This document shows positions 53,147-61,093 of a stretch of 64,000 bases of DNA, piece by piece. The notes under the pieces are model-generated. The model had not been told where the DNA came from. It did no database searches and worked only from the letters and a program-made list of their open reading frames with translations. Position 1 is the stretch's first letter; each line of letters opens with the position of its first letter. The position numbers and the translations under genes were made by a program. Origin of the DNA: Pseudomonadota bacterium (GTDB lineage Bacteria > Pseudomonadota > Gammaproteobacteria > Steroidobacterales > Steroidobacteraceae). The DNA lies in NCBI GenBank assembly GCA_018241505.1, contig JAFEDS010000038.1, positions 1 through 64,000 on the forward strand, read 5' to 3'.

Positions 53147-54129
53147 AGCTGGCCACCCTCAAATCGCAGCAACCGGATGGCAGGCTCGTGATTGTGAGCC
53201 GGGACGCTCGTCGGGGCGTCGCGGCGGATGATCTATTTCCCAATCTGCAGTCTGCATTGGATGAGTGGTCGCAGGCATTGCCATTGCTGCGCGAGCGTTC
53301 GGATGCGTTGAATTCGGGGCGCGCGCCCGGGACATTTCCATTCGACCCGAAGGCCGCCGCCGCGCCGTTGCCGCGTTGTTATCAATGGCTCGACGGGTCC
53401 GCCTTCCAGTCGCATGGCGATCTGATGTCCAAGGTCTTCAAGATTGAAAACCCCCAGTCGGATCGTCCCCTGATGTACCAGGGGATGTCGCATGAGTTTC
53501 TCAGTGGCAGTGATGAGGTCGTGTTGCCATCTGAGGCCGACGGAATCGATTTCGAAGGCGAGTTCGGCGTCATTACCGACGACGTGCCAATGGCTGTGGG
53601 GGTGGCCGAGGCCGCCGGTCACATCAGGTTGATTGTACAGATCAACGACTGGTCGTTACGGACCCTGGCGCCTATTGAAATGAAGACAGGGTTCGGCTGG
53701 ATCCAGGCGAAACCCGCCTGCAGCGTGGCGCCTCTTGCGGTAACTCCCGACGAGTTGGGGCCCGCATGGATTGAAGGGCGGGTGGCCCTGCCGCTGAATG
53801 TCCAGTGGAATGGCAAGCAGTTTGGGGCTGCCAACGGTCAGGCGATGGCCTTCGGCTTCCCGGAGTTGGTGGCGCACGCCGCCCGCACTCGGAAGTTATG
53901 TGCTGGAACAATCATTGGCTCGGGGACCGTGTCGAACAACAACTATCGGGAGATTGGGTCGAGCTGCATCGCTGAGCGACGCGCTATCGAGCTGCTGGAC
54001 AGCGGCCACCCCGTCACCGAATACATGCGTTTCGGCGACAGCGTGTCCATGAGAGCCACCGCCTCTGATGGATCGGCACCGTTCGGAACCATCGACCAGC
54101 GAGTTACAGCGAGCGCCGCGCGCGCATAA
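53143..54129 (+). CDS. Fumarylacetoacetate hydrolase (FAH) family protein
   Basis: A 328-residue FAH-superfamily enzyme. The magnesium ligands are in SEADGIDFEGEFGVITDD (E, E, D), and the oxyanion/His element probably in the segment before it. Members hydrolyse or decarboxylate acylpyruvates and hydroxymuconate derivatives in aromatic degradation. The GTG start overlaps the cupin stop (GTGA). The last 187 bases overlap the convergent TIM-barrel gene. Confidence 0.87.
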   Translation: MKLATLKSQQPDGRLVIVSRDARRGVAADDLFPNLQSALDEWSQALPLLRERSDALNSGRAPGTFPFDPKAAAAPLPRCYQWLDGSAFQSHGDLMSKVFKIENPQSDRPLMYQGMSHEFLSGSDEVVLPSEADGIDFEGEFGVITDDVPMAVGVAEAAGHIRLIVQINDWSLRTLAPIEMKTGFGWIQAKPACSVAPLAVTPDELGPAWIEGRVALPLNVQWNGKQFGAANGQAMAFGFPELVAHAARTRKLCAGTIIGSGTVSNNNYREIGSSCIAERRAIELLDSGHPVTEYMRFGDSVSMRATASDGSAPFGTIDQRVTASAARA

Positions 54130-54986
54130 GCGAGGCACTTGCCGACTTCTTCCGTGGCGGTTCCGCTTCCGGAGTATTCGTATTCAATGTAGGCGGGAAT
54201 GGGATAGTGCTCGCGCTTCAAGAGCTGCAGTACGGCCGTGATGGGTGTATCGCCCTGTCCAAACGGCATGTTGGGACCGTCATTCTTCTTGCGATCCTTG
54301 ATGTGGAGGTTGGTAATCCGGTCGTGATGGGTGTGAATGAATTCGACCGCATCAAAGCCGCCGGCCGTGAAGTGACCGATGTCGAGATTCACCCGATACC
54401 GGCGCGACATGGCCAGTCCCGCTGTGAAGCTCGCGGGCGTGGCGAATTGATTCGGATCCGACACATTGGAATGACCGTGCAATGCGAGGATGAGGCCGTC
54501 CTTCTCAAAGAACGGAACCGCTCGTTTGGCCATGGTCAGGGTCGTGGACACGGTCATGACCTTGGCGCCGAGCGCGTGTGTCATCTCGATGCCGCGGTTG
54601 ACTTCCTCATCGGTGCACTGATCGTCGAGGCCGTAGTTGAACGCGAATACCCGGATTCCGGCGGCTGTCAATCTGGCCGCATGCGCTTTGATGTCATCGA
54701 GTCCGGAACCCAGCCGCCACTTGCGGACCCCTTCCCGATACGCATCGCCTGAGCTCGGTGGCAAGAGAGCGGGAGGCTGAAGGGTCGGCTCCCACATCTC
54801 GCACTCGGTGATGCCGAGCTGACGCATTGCCGCGATTAACTCGTCGGTAATATCGCCGGGTTTGCCCAGCCACTCACGGAAGCTGTACGTCTGCACGCCC
54901 AGGCGCACGCCTGGGGCCGCCGCCAGCGCCGCGCACCCTGGCACACTCATCGCCGCCAGCCGCAGGAAAGTCCTTCTCGACTGCAT
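53943..54986 (-). CDS. Exported sugar isomerase/epimerase-like TIM barrel
   Basis: A 347-residue protein with a twin-arginine signal (QSRRTFLRLAAM). Putative metal-site residues occur in ITECEMWEP (E), LALHGHS (H), VNLDIGHF (D, H), LHIKDRKK (H) and AYIEYEY (E). The ATG at 54986 has GGGAGG a few bases upstream. The barrel seems to end around residue 290 (CLAYARAALA); the last 60 or so residues are antisense to the FAH gene and probably a read-through tail after loss of an earlier stop. Related to 46133-47059 in design. Confidence 0.8.
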   Translation of the reverse strand: MQSRRTFLRLAAMSVPGCAALAAAPGVRLGVQTYSFREWLGKPGDITDELIAAMRQLGITECEMWEPTLQPPALLPPSSGDAYREGVRKWRLGSGLDDIKAHAARLTAAGIRVFAFNYGLDDQCTDEEVNRGIEMTHALGAKVMTVSTTLTMAKRAVPFFEKDGLILALHGHSNVSDPNQFATPASFTAGLAMSRRYRVNLDIGHFTAGGFDAVEFIHTHHDRITNLHIKDRKKNDGPNMPFGQGDTPITAVLQLLKREHYPIPAYIEYEYSGSGTATEEVGKCLAYARAALAVTRWSMVPNGADPSEAVALMDTLSPKRMYSVTGWPLSSSSIARRSAMQLDPISR

Positions 54987-55082
54987 CGCGTCCTCCCTCA
55001 ATATTTGTCGGCCGCCCGGCGCGTCCGCGGCGGCAAAATACTGTACGCTGCAACCGATTTCACAACAACGCGCCCGCGGTAA

Positions 55083-56336
55083 ATGACCTCCAGCAAAGCT
55101 TCTCTCCGATTTGGTGAATTCGTCACCTTGACCGCCGTGCTGATGGCCATTCAGGCCATTGCGATCGATGCGATGCTGCCCGCGCTACCGGGCATCGGCG
55201 GCGAATTGCTCACGGCGGGCGACAACCGGGTGCAATGGGTGGTCACCGCCTACGTGCTGGGGCTCGGCGCCGGTCAGTTGTTCTGGGGCTCACTGTCGGA
55301 TCGCTTCGGCCGCCGTCCCGTGTTGGTGACGGGTTTGACCGTGTACGGTATCGCTGCCCTGGCCTGCGCGCTCACGCGAAGCTTTGAGACGCTGTTGGTG
55401 TTGCGTCTCGTGAACGGCCTGGCGGCAGCCTGCGCGGTGGTCGTTCGATCCGTCATCCGCGACCTGTACTCGGGGCGGTCGATGGCCCGCGTCATGTCAC
55501 TGACCTTCATTGTTTTCATGGTCATTCCAATCCTGGCGCCGACCCTGGGTCAGCTCATTCTCATGGCGTGGCCCTGGCGTGCCATCTTCGTGCTCTTCAG
55601 TGTGTTCTCCACGCTGGCGCTGGTATGGGCCATGTTGCGCCTGCCGGAAACACTTCCCATCGAGCGGCGCCAATCCCTTTCACCGCGGCACCTGGTTGCG
55701 GCGACCGGCATCGCTCTGGGCAACCGGATTTCGCTGGGCTACACGTTGGCTGTTGCCGTAACGTTTGGCTCTGTTTTGTCCTACGTGGGGACCGCACCGC
55801 AAATCTTCGGTACGACTTTCGGCCGGCTGAGCTGGCTGCCCGGTATGTTCGCTCTATGCGCCATGTCCATGAGTGTTGCCTCGTACGTCAACTCGCGGCT
55901 GGTTGAGCGGCTGGGCATGCGTTTCATTTCGCATTCGGCGTCGCTCGTGTCCCTGGCGGTGGCGTTGGCGCACTGGCTCGTCGTGCTGGAAGGCCATGAG
56001 CGGCTGTGGACCTTCGTGCTGTTTCAGTCGCTGTCCATGGGTTGTTTCGGGCTCATGGTGTCGAATTTCGGGGCCATGGCCATGGAGCCGGCGGGTGCCG
56101 TGGCCGGGGCGGCCGCCTCCCTGCAGGGATTTGTGACCACCTCCGGCGCCGCGGTGATTGGTGCGGCTATCGGCAAGGCGTTCGACAACTCTACGCTGCC
56201 TTTCACAGTAGGGGCGTTGTGTTGCAGCGTGGCTTGCCTCGTGTTTGTGTTGGCCGCTGAAAGGTGGCGGCTCTTCCAGCCGCAAGCAGGCCCCCCGCAC
56301 GCCGCAATAGCCGGCGGCGCACCTGTCGTTGACTAG
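55083..56336 (+). CDS. MFS transporter, Bcr/CflA-type
   Basis: A 417-residue, 12-helix drug:proton antiporter-like protein. The signature loops WGSLSDRFGRRPVLV and RLVNGLAAACAVVVRSVIRDLY match the Bcr/CflA family, which exports small hydrophobic or phenolic compounds. In this setting it may expel toxic aglycones; that is inference. Its stop codon overlaps the -35 box of the next promoter. Confidence 0.88.
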   Translation: MTSSKASLRFGEFVTLTAVLMAIQAIAIDAMLPALPGIGGELLTAGDNRVQWVVTAYVLGLGAGQLFWGSLSDRFGRRPVLVTGLTVYGIAALACALTRSFETLLVLRLVNGLAAACAVVVRSVIRDLYSGRSMARVMSLTFIVFMVIPILAPTLGQLILMAWPWRAIFVLFSVFSTLALVWAMLRLPETLPIERRQSLSPRHLVAATGIALGNRISLGYTLAVAVTFGSVLSYVGTAPQIFGTTFGRLSWLPGMFALCAMSMSVASYVNSRLVERLGMRFISHSASLVSLAVALAHWLVVLEGHERLWTFVLFQSLSMGCFGLMVSNFGAMAMEPAGAVAGAAASLQGFVTTSGAAVIGAAIGKAFDNSTLPFTVGALCCSVACLVFVLAAERWRLFQPQAGPPHAAIAGGAPVVD

Positions 56337-56356
56337 CGGCTGCCCAATGGTATAGT
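56329..56356 (+). promoter_or_regulatory. Sigma-70-like promoter of the cytochrome c/PQQ operon
   Basis: TTGACT at 56329-56334 and TATAGT at 56351-56356 with a 16-base spacer. Predicted start near 56363, directly before operator 5, the same geometry and the same -10 box as at the TonB receptor. Confidence 0.68.
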
Positions 56357-56366
56357 TTGCGCCGAA

Positions 56367-56380
56367 TGTAAAGCATTACA
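56367..56380. promoter_or_regulatory. LacI-family operator 5 (variant)
   Basis: TGTAAAGCATTACA, matching the locus operator in 12 of 14 positions with five of six arm bases paired. It lies 20 bases before the cytochrome c ATG and just downstream of a good promoter, so it extends the LacI regulon to the cytochrome c/PQQ dehydrogenase pair. Confidence 0.75.
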
Positions 56381-56400
56381 TCCGTGGTGGGCGGACCCCT

Positions 56401-57252
56401 ATGGCAAATCTCGCGCGCACTGGGCTGCTGGCGGCAGTGACAGTGCTGGTGATGGCACTGACATCGGTTTCCGGGGCGGCCGATGAGCCTCCGGCCGGCG
56501 CCGCAAAGCCCAATCCCTTTGAGAGTCACGACTTCGACCGGCCTCCGGATGACCCCGCGGCGGTCGCGCGCGGCAAGCAAGTGTTCAGTGTCAACTGTGC
56601 GTTCTGCCATGGCTCGGATGGGCGCGGCGGCGAGGGAGGCCCGAATCTGCTGCGTTCGCCGATTGTCCTGAATGACAGGAAGGGCGAGATTATTGCCGCT
56701 GTTGTGTTGAATGGGCGCGCCGAGAAGGGCATGCCGAAGTTCAACTTACCCATGGAGAGCATCGCCGACATTGCCGCCTACGTACACAGCATCAAGGTCG
56801 GTGCCGCCAGCAGTTTCACTCCGCGAATGGTCCTGGTCGGCAATGCAGCGGCGGGCAAGGCCTACTTCAATGGGAAGGGTGGCTGCACGAAGTGCCACTC
56901 GGTAACGAAGGATCTGGCCGGCGTTGGCGCAATGGACCCGAAGACTCTACAGGACACGATTTTTACCGGCGGCGGCACCGGCATGCTGGGCATACCGTCT
57001 CCCACCGCGCCACCGCGCACAGTGACAGTCACCTTTCCAACGGGCGAGACCGTCAAAGGCAAGCTGGTGAGCATTGATGACTTCGTGGTGGTGCTCACCG
57101 ATGCCGATGGCAACCGCCGTTCCATCCGGCGCGAGGGCGAGGCCCCCAAGGTTGAAATCGTGAACCCCCTGCAGGCTCATCTCGATAGGGTCCGCAATTG
57201 GGAGGATCGGGATCTGCGCAATGTCACGGCCTACCTGGAAACACTGAAATGA
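56401..57252 (+). CDS. Periplasmic diheme-type cytochrome c
   Basis: A 283-residue exported cytochrome. A signal peptide (1-26) precedes two heme-binding motifs, C66AFCH70 and C162TKCH166. A short beta-rich insert (VTVTFPTGETVKGKLVSIDDFVVVLTDADGN) lies between the second heme motif and the C-terminal helix (RNVTAYLETLK). It is coupled to the PQQ dehydrogenase by an ATGA overlap and is its probable electron acceptor. Confidence 0.9.
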   Translation: MANLARTGLLAAVTVLVMALTSVSGAADEPPAGAAKPNPFESHDFDRPPDDPAAVARGKQVFSVNCAFCHGSDGRGGEGGPNLLRSPIVLNDRKGEIIAAVVLNGRAEKGMPKFNLPMESIADIAAYVHSIKVGAASSFTPRMVLVGNAAAGKAYFNGKGGCTKCHSVTKDLAGVGAMDPKTLQDTIFTGGGTGMLGIPSPTAPPRTVTVTFPTGETVKGKLVSIDDFVVVLTDADGNRRSIRREGEAPKVEIVNPLQAHLDRVRNWEDRDLRNVTAYLETLK

Positions 57253-58934
57253 ATGTCGCCATGAAGCTGCTGCTGGCAGGCCTGTGCGCGGTTCCGCTAC
57301 TCGCGACCGCCGAAACCTCCGATCCAACGCTTCCGCCGCTGGGGAATTCCTGGCCCACCTACTCGGGAGACTACAGCGGCAGGCGTTTCAGCTCGCTCAC
57401 TCAGATCGACCAAGCCAACGTCAAACATCTCACGCTCGCATGGGCCGCGCGCCTTAAGGGCGGATTGGACCAAGGCGGTGGAATCCTGGCGCCTCCCGGG
57501 CCGCCGCAAATCGTAGGCGGCGAGGCCAAGGAGGCTGTGGTTACCGGCGGACTGTTCTCATCCGACGCTCCTATCAGCGTTCGTGGCTCGGTATTGCAGG
57601 TAAATGGTGTGTTGTATGCCACGGCGCCGGACAACGCCTGGGCAGTGGACGCTCGTACCGGCACGGTCCTCTGGCATTACTTCTGGAAGACCAAAGGCGG
57701 CACCCATACCGCGAACAAGGGCATGGGCATGTACAAGGACTTCCTTTTCTTCGAGACCGCCGACGACTATCTCGTCTCGCTGGATGCTCGTACCGGCAAG
57801 GAGCGCTGGCACAAGGAAATAGAGAGCTTTCCGGAGCAGTATTTTTCCGAAGCCGCCCCCATAGTCATTGGTAACCACGTGTTGGTGGGGGCAGGCAACG
57901 ACTCGGACGAGCCGGGCTCGCTGCGCGCGCTCGATCCGGAAACCGGTGAAGTGCAGTGGAAGTTCCACACGACGCCCATGAACCCGGGCGATCCCGGCGC
58001 CGACACCTGGCCCAACATCGAGGCTTCGCGCCACGGCGGTGGAAATGTCTGGGTGACGGGCTCCTATGATGAGGAGACGCACCTGTATATCTTCGGCACA
58101 GGCAATCCATCGCCTGCGTACGGCTCCAACAGTCGCAAGGGCGACAATCTCTTCACCTGTTCGCTGGTGGCCGTCAACGTGGATACCGGCAAAATGGCCT
58201 GGTATTACCAGACATCCCCACACGATACACACGACTGGGATTCGGCACAGACTCCAGTATTGGTAAATGGTGAATTCAACGGCAAGCCGCGAAAGCTGGT
58301 GCTGCAGGCGGCACGCAATGGCCACTTCTTTGTGCTCGACCGCGTGACCGGCGAGCATCTGCTTACCAAACGCTACACTCCGTGGGGTAAGTGGACGAAG
58401 GGAATCAACGAGAAGGGTCAGCCGATCCGCGATCCGGATCGCGATCCTCACGTCGGCGGTGTCATAGTGAATATCGACGGCTGGGCCAACTGGCCGCCAC
58501 CGGCCTACAGTCCGCAGACAGGCCTGTTCTATTTCCGCGGTTATGAGAGCTACGGCCTCCTGTATTTCACCGAAACGGATCCGCGCGGTGCCATGGGAAT
58601 GGGCGGTATTGCGAGGGGCGGGCAGGTGTCATTGGGGACCGTGATTCGCGCTATTGACTACAAGACGGGACAGACTGTTTGGGAGCGGCCATTTGAAGCG
58701 GGTGAGGGCTTGGTGGGCGCGATCGGATCGGGCCTGTTGGCCACCGCGGGCAAGCTCCTGTTCGGCGCGGACAAAGGTGAGAATCTCGTGGCTTTTGCTG
58801 CCGAAAACGGCAAGCCCCTGTGGAATACGCGGTTGCACGGAGTTTCCAATGCTCCGGAGACTTACATGCTCGACGACCATCAATACGTGATGGTGGCGGC
58901 GGGAGATACGCTCTACGCATTCACCTTGTATTGA
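57249..58934 (+). CDS. PQQ-dependent dehydrogenase (quinoprotein)
   Basis: A 561-residue periplasmic eight-bladed propeller enzyme that oxidises alcohols or sugars with PQQ. A signal peptide (1-20) is followed by WPTYSGDYSGRRFSSLTQI, several W-motif repeats (for example GEVQWKFHTTPMNPGD, GKMAWYYQTSPHDTHDWD), and a conserved aspartate in HDWDS as likely base. No own heme domain is present; electrons should go to the preceding cytochrome c. The ATG at 57249 overlaps its stop (ATGA); ATG 57261 is an alternative. Substrate unknown; its operator suggests a glycoside or a derived alcohol. Confidence 0.88.
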   Translation: MNVAMKLLLAGLCAVPLLATAETSDPTLPPLGNSWPTYSGDYSGRRFSSLTQIDQANVKHLTLAWAARLKGGLDQGGGILAPPGPPQIVGGEAKEAVVTGGLFSSDAPISVRGSVLQVNGVLYATAPDNAWAVDARTGTVLWHYFWKTKGGTHTANKGMGMYKDFLFFETADDYLVSLDARTGKERWHKEIESFPEQYFSEAAPIVIGNHVLVGAGNDSDEPGSLRALDPETGEVQWKFHTTPMNPGDPGADTWPNIEASRHGGGNVWVTGSYDEETHLYIFGTGNPSPAYGSNSRKGDNLFTCSLVAVNVDTGKMAWYYQTSPHDTHDWDSAQTPVLVNGEFNGKPRKLVLQAARNGHFFVLDRVTGEHLLTKRYTPWGKWTKGINEKGQPIRDPDRDPHVGGVIVNIDGWANWPPPAYSPQTGLFYFRGYESYGLLYFTETDPRGAMGMGGIARGGQVSLGTVIRAIDYKTGQTVWERPFEAGEGLVGAIGSGLLATAGKLLFGADKGENLVAFAAENGKPLWNTRLHGVSNAPETYMLDDHQYVMVAAGDTLYAFTLY

Positions 58935-59800
58935 GGCTGCTCAAACCTTTGATCGCGACCGAACCTTTGAGCGGTCCACCAGCCGACGAGCGCTACTACA
59001 ACTCCCGCGACAATGTCCACAAAGTAGTGGAAGCGCAGGTACATTGTGGACATCCAGAGTACGCAGCACGGCGTCAGAACCCACCAAAAGCGCTGGCGCC
59101 AGTGCTTCCAGTCAAACAGCAGTAAATACAATGACGCTGCCACGTGAACGCTGGGGAACACGTCCACTGTGTTACTCCCCCGGTTGATGAGGCCCAAGGT
59201 TGAGTCGAGCAGCAGCGGTCCCCGCAAAGCGGTGTGAAAAGTCATGAACAAGTGCGGGCCGCCGGCTGGCAGAAACGTGTAGCTCAGCAAAGCGATCCCA
59301 TAGATCGTGAACAAGCCCACAATCGACTTGCGGAACAGGGCGACGTCCCGGAAACAGTAGTGGCCCGGCCCGGCCAGCAGGTAGTAGAAGAAAAACAGGT
59401 AGCCCGCCATGGCCACGTTTTCCAGCCATGGCCGAAGCAGGGGTTCCCAGAGTACCGCGGGTGTTTCGCCTAACAGGTCGCGGTCCCATCGCAGCAGCAG
59501 AGGATCCACCCGGGCCGTTCCCAACAGCGGCACGGCGGTTCCCATCGAGAAAAAGCAGATTCCCATGGCTACGTAGTAGAACGCCAGCCGGATCCGCCAG
59601 CGATCCTCGGTTGGGTTGCGTTCCGTCCAGCTCACCATGCAAATGCAGGCGGCCAGACAGACAAAGAACACGGCTGCCCAATCCCGGGTGACACTGTCTG
59701 CAAGCAGGCGCAGGCCCGTAATGACCAGGAATGCACCGAACACCCATTCATGCGGCAATACCGCCGCGGCTTTCAGCCGCCTTTCATCCGCGAGTACCAA
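58913..59800 (-). CDS. PAP2-family membrane phosphatase/inositolphosphotransferase-like protein
   Basis: A 295-residue protein with about seven membrane helices. The lipid-phosphatase motifs FPSVHVAAS and RFHYFVDIVAG are intact, along with GGPHLF between helices, the layout of inositol phosphorylceramide synthase/PAP2 proteins. The frame opens at TTG 59800, 8 bases after the stop of the anti-sigma gene. Its 3' end overlaps the convergent PQQ gene by 22 bases. Lipid head-group transfer or dephosphorylation is likely; substrate unknown. Confidence 0.82.
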   Translation of the reverse strand: MVLADERRLKAAAVLPHEWVFGAFLVITGLRLLADSVTRDWAAVFFVCLAACICMVSWTERNPTEDRWRIRLAFYYVAMGICFFSMGTAVPLLGTARVDPLLLRWDRDLLGETPAVLWEPLLRPWLENVAMAGYLFFFYYLLAGPGHYCFRDVALFRKSIVGLFTIYGIALLSYTFLPAGGPHLFMTFHTALRGPLLLDSTLGLINRGSNTVDVFPSVHVAASLYLLLFDWKHWRQRFWWVLTPCCVLWMSTMYLRFHYFVDIVAGVVVALVGWWTAQRFGRDQRFEQPQYKVNA

Positions 59801-59808
59801 TCAAGCGT

Positions 59809-60528
59809 CTACTTTGAGTGTTGCCATTTCTGGGCGCGAGCGTTGGCCTCGTCCTTGGCATCCAACGGGCCGCCGGCGATGGTATCTGTTACCGCCTGCA
59901 GGATGGCGGGCGGTATGTTGGATCCGGCCTGGCGGTATTCGGTGCCGGACGCACCGGTACGCGCCAACACCTGTACTTTCCAGTCACCGGCGTCGTTGCA
60001 AGCGAGCCCCGCGAGGGATTGCAGCGTAAATGTGCGGCAATACTGACCTGATTTGGACAGAAAGCTCACGCCGATTGTGAGCCCGGTCTGAGGCGCTTCG
60101 GTACTGGCCAGTTGGTTCGACAGCGCCTGTTGAAGGTCTCCCGGGATCAGAATTTGCCCGCGCGCCGTATAAACGGGGGAGTAGAGAAAATGCTGCCCCA
60201 TCTGCAAGGCGAGCGCACCGAGAACAAAGCTGGCCGCGAGCGCGATCCATCCAGGTCGCGACCGTACGGGAACGCGGTGGCCACGCAGGGGGACTACGTT
60301 GGATTTGGTATCCGCCCGTGAGCGAGCCATTGCGACCAGCCGGTCAGGCACGGGCTCTCCGAGCACTGGGTCAAAGCTCGCCCGCAGCGAATCTCTCAAC
60401 GCCCGATGAGCGTCCACCCGCCGCGCGACTTCCGGGTCTCGGCTGATAGCGCCCTGTATCTGCTGGCGCCTGGCCTCATCGAGCTCGCCATCGGCGTAGG
60501 CCATGAGCTCTTCGTCAGTAAAAGTCAT
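59809..60528 (-). CDS. Anti-sigma factor (membrane-anchored)
   Basis: A 239-residue regulator paired with the ECF sigma factor. The N-terminal anti-sigma domain (DEELMAYADGELDEARRQQIQGAI) is of the zinc-free type, followed by one transmembrane helix (WIALAASFVLGALALQMG, about residues 93-110) and a periplasmic sensor domain. Start overlaps the sigma stop by 4 bases. It should hold the sigma factor at the membrane until a periplasmic signal arrives. Confidence 0.9.
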   Translation of the reverse strand: MTFTDEELMAYADGELDEARRQQIQGAISRDPEVARRVDAHRALRDSLRASFDPVLGEPVPDRLVAMARSRADTKSNVVPLRGHRVPVRSRPGWIALAASFVLGALALQMGQHFLYSPVYTARGQILIPGDLQQALSNQLASTEAPQTGLTIGVSFLSKSGQYCRTFTLQSLAGLACNDAGDWKVQVLARTGASGTEYRQAGSNIPPAILQAVTDTIAGGPLDAKDEANARAQKWQHSK

Positions 60529-61019
60529 GCCGGCGCTCCGAGCATTGCCTGAAGTGAATCTCGACCCCGCGCCAGGCGGCTCGTGATGGTTCCAATCGGA
60601 ACGCCGACGATTTCCGCCGCCTCCTTGTACGAGAGACCCTCCACCAGGACGAGACCGATGACCTCCCGTTGCTCAGCGGGGAGGCGTGCCATGGCATCCT
60701 GAACGGAAAGGGCGTCTGCCTGGCTGTTGGCAGCGGGATCCGCAACGTTCTCACCCAGCTCCTCCGCAGCGAACAGCCGTGTGCGCCGGCCCCTTGCACG
60801 CCCCTCGTCAATCCAGGCGTTGGGCAGGATTCCGAACAGCCAGCTCGACAGTTGCGCTCCCGGGCGTAGCTGGTCGGAGCGTGACAAGGCTCTTTCAATC
60901 GCCAATTGCACCAGATCGTCGGCATCCGGGACGTTGTTGGCGAGGGAACGTGCAAAGCGCCGAAGTCGGGGTAGTAGCTGCACAATTTGCTCACCCAGGT
61001 CGTCTGTAGCTGTGGGCAT
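60525..61019 (-). CDS. ECF-type RNA polymerase sigma factor
   Basis: A 164-residue extracytoplasmic-function sigma factor. Region 2 reads ARSLANNVPDADDLVQLAIERAL and SSWLFGILPNAWIDEGRAR; region 4 reads LPAEQREVIGLVLVEGLSYKEAAEIVGVPIGTITSRLARGR. It is translationally coupled to the anti-sigma gene and divergent from the S8 peptidase gene, a combination that suggests joint regulation. Confidence 0.93.
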   Translation of the reverse strand: MPTATDDLGEQIVQLLPRLRRFARSLANNVPDADDLVQLAIERALSRSDQLRPGAQLSSWLFGILPNAWIDEGRARGRRTRLFAAEELGENVADPAANSQADALSVQDAMARLPAEQREVIGLVLVEGLSYKEAAEIVGVPIGTITSRLARGRDSLQAMLGAPA

Positions 61020-61032
61020 TCGCTTATGTCAG

Positions 61033-61061
61033 CAATACGAACCGTGATGCACGTTTCTTCC
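61033..61061 (-). promoter_or_regulatory. Candidate ECF-type promoter of the sigma operon
   Basis: On the minus strand GGAAGAAA (61061-61054) and CGTATTG (61039-61033) are separated by 14 bases, a spacing and composition compatible with an autoregulated ECF promoter. The short distance to the start codon at 61019 and the lack of a second example in the window make this tentative. Confidence 0.28.
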
Positions 61062-61093
61062 CGCGCGCCGTGTGCTGATCTAGATTGGCTAGC

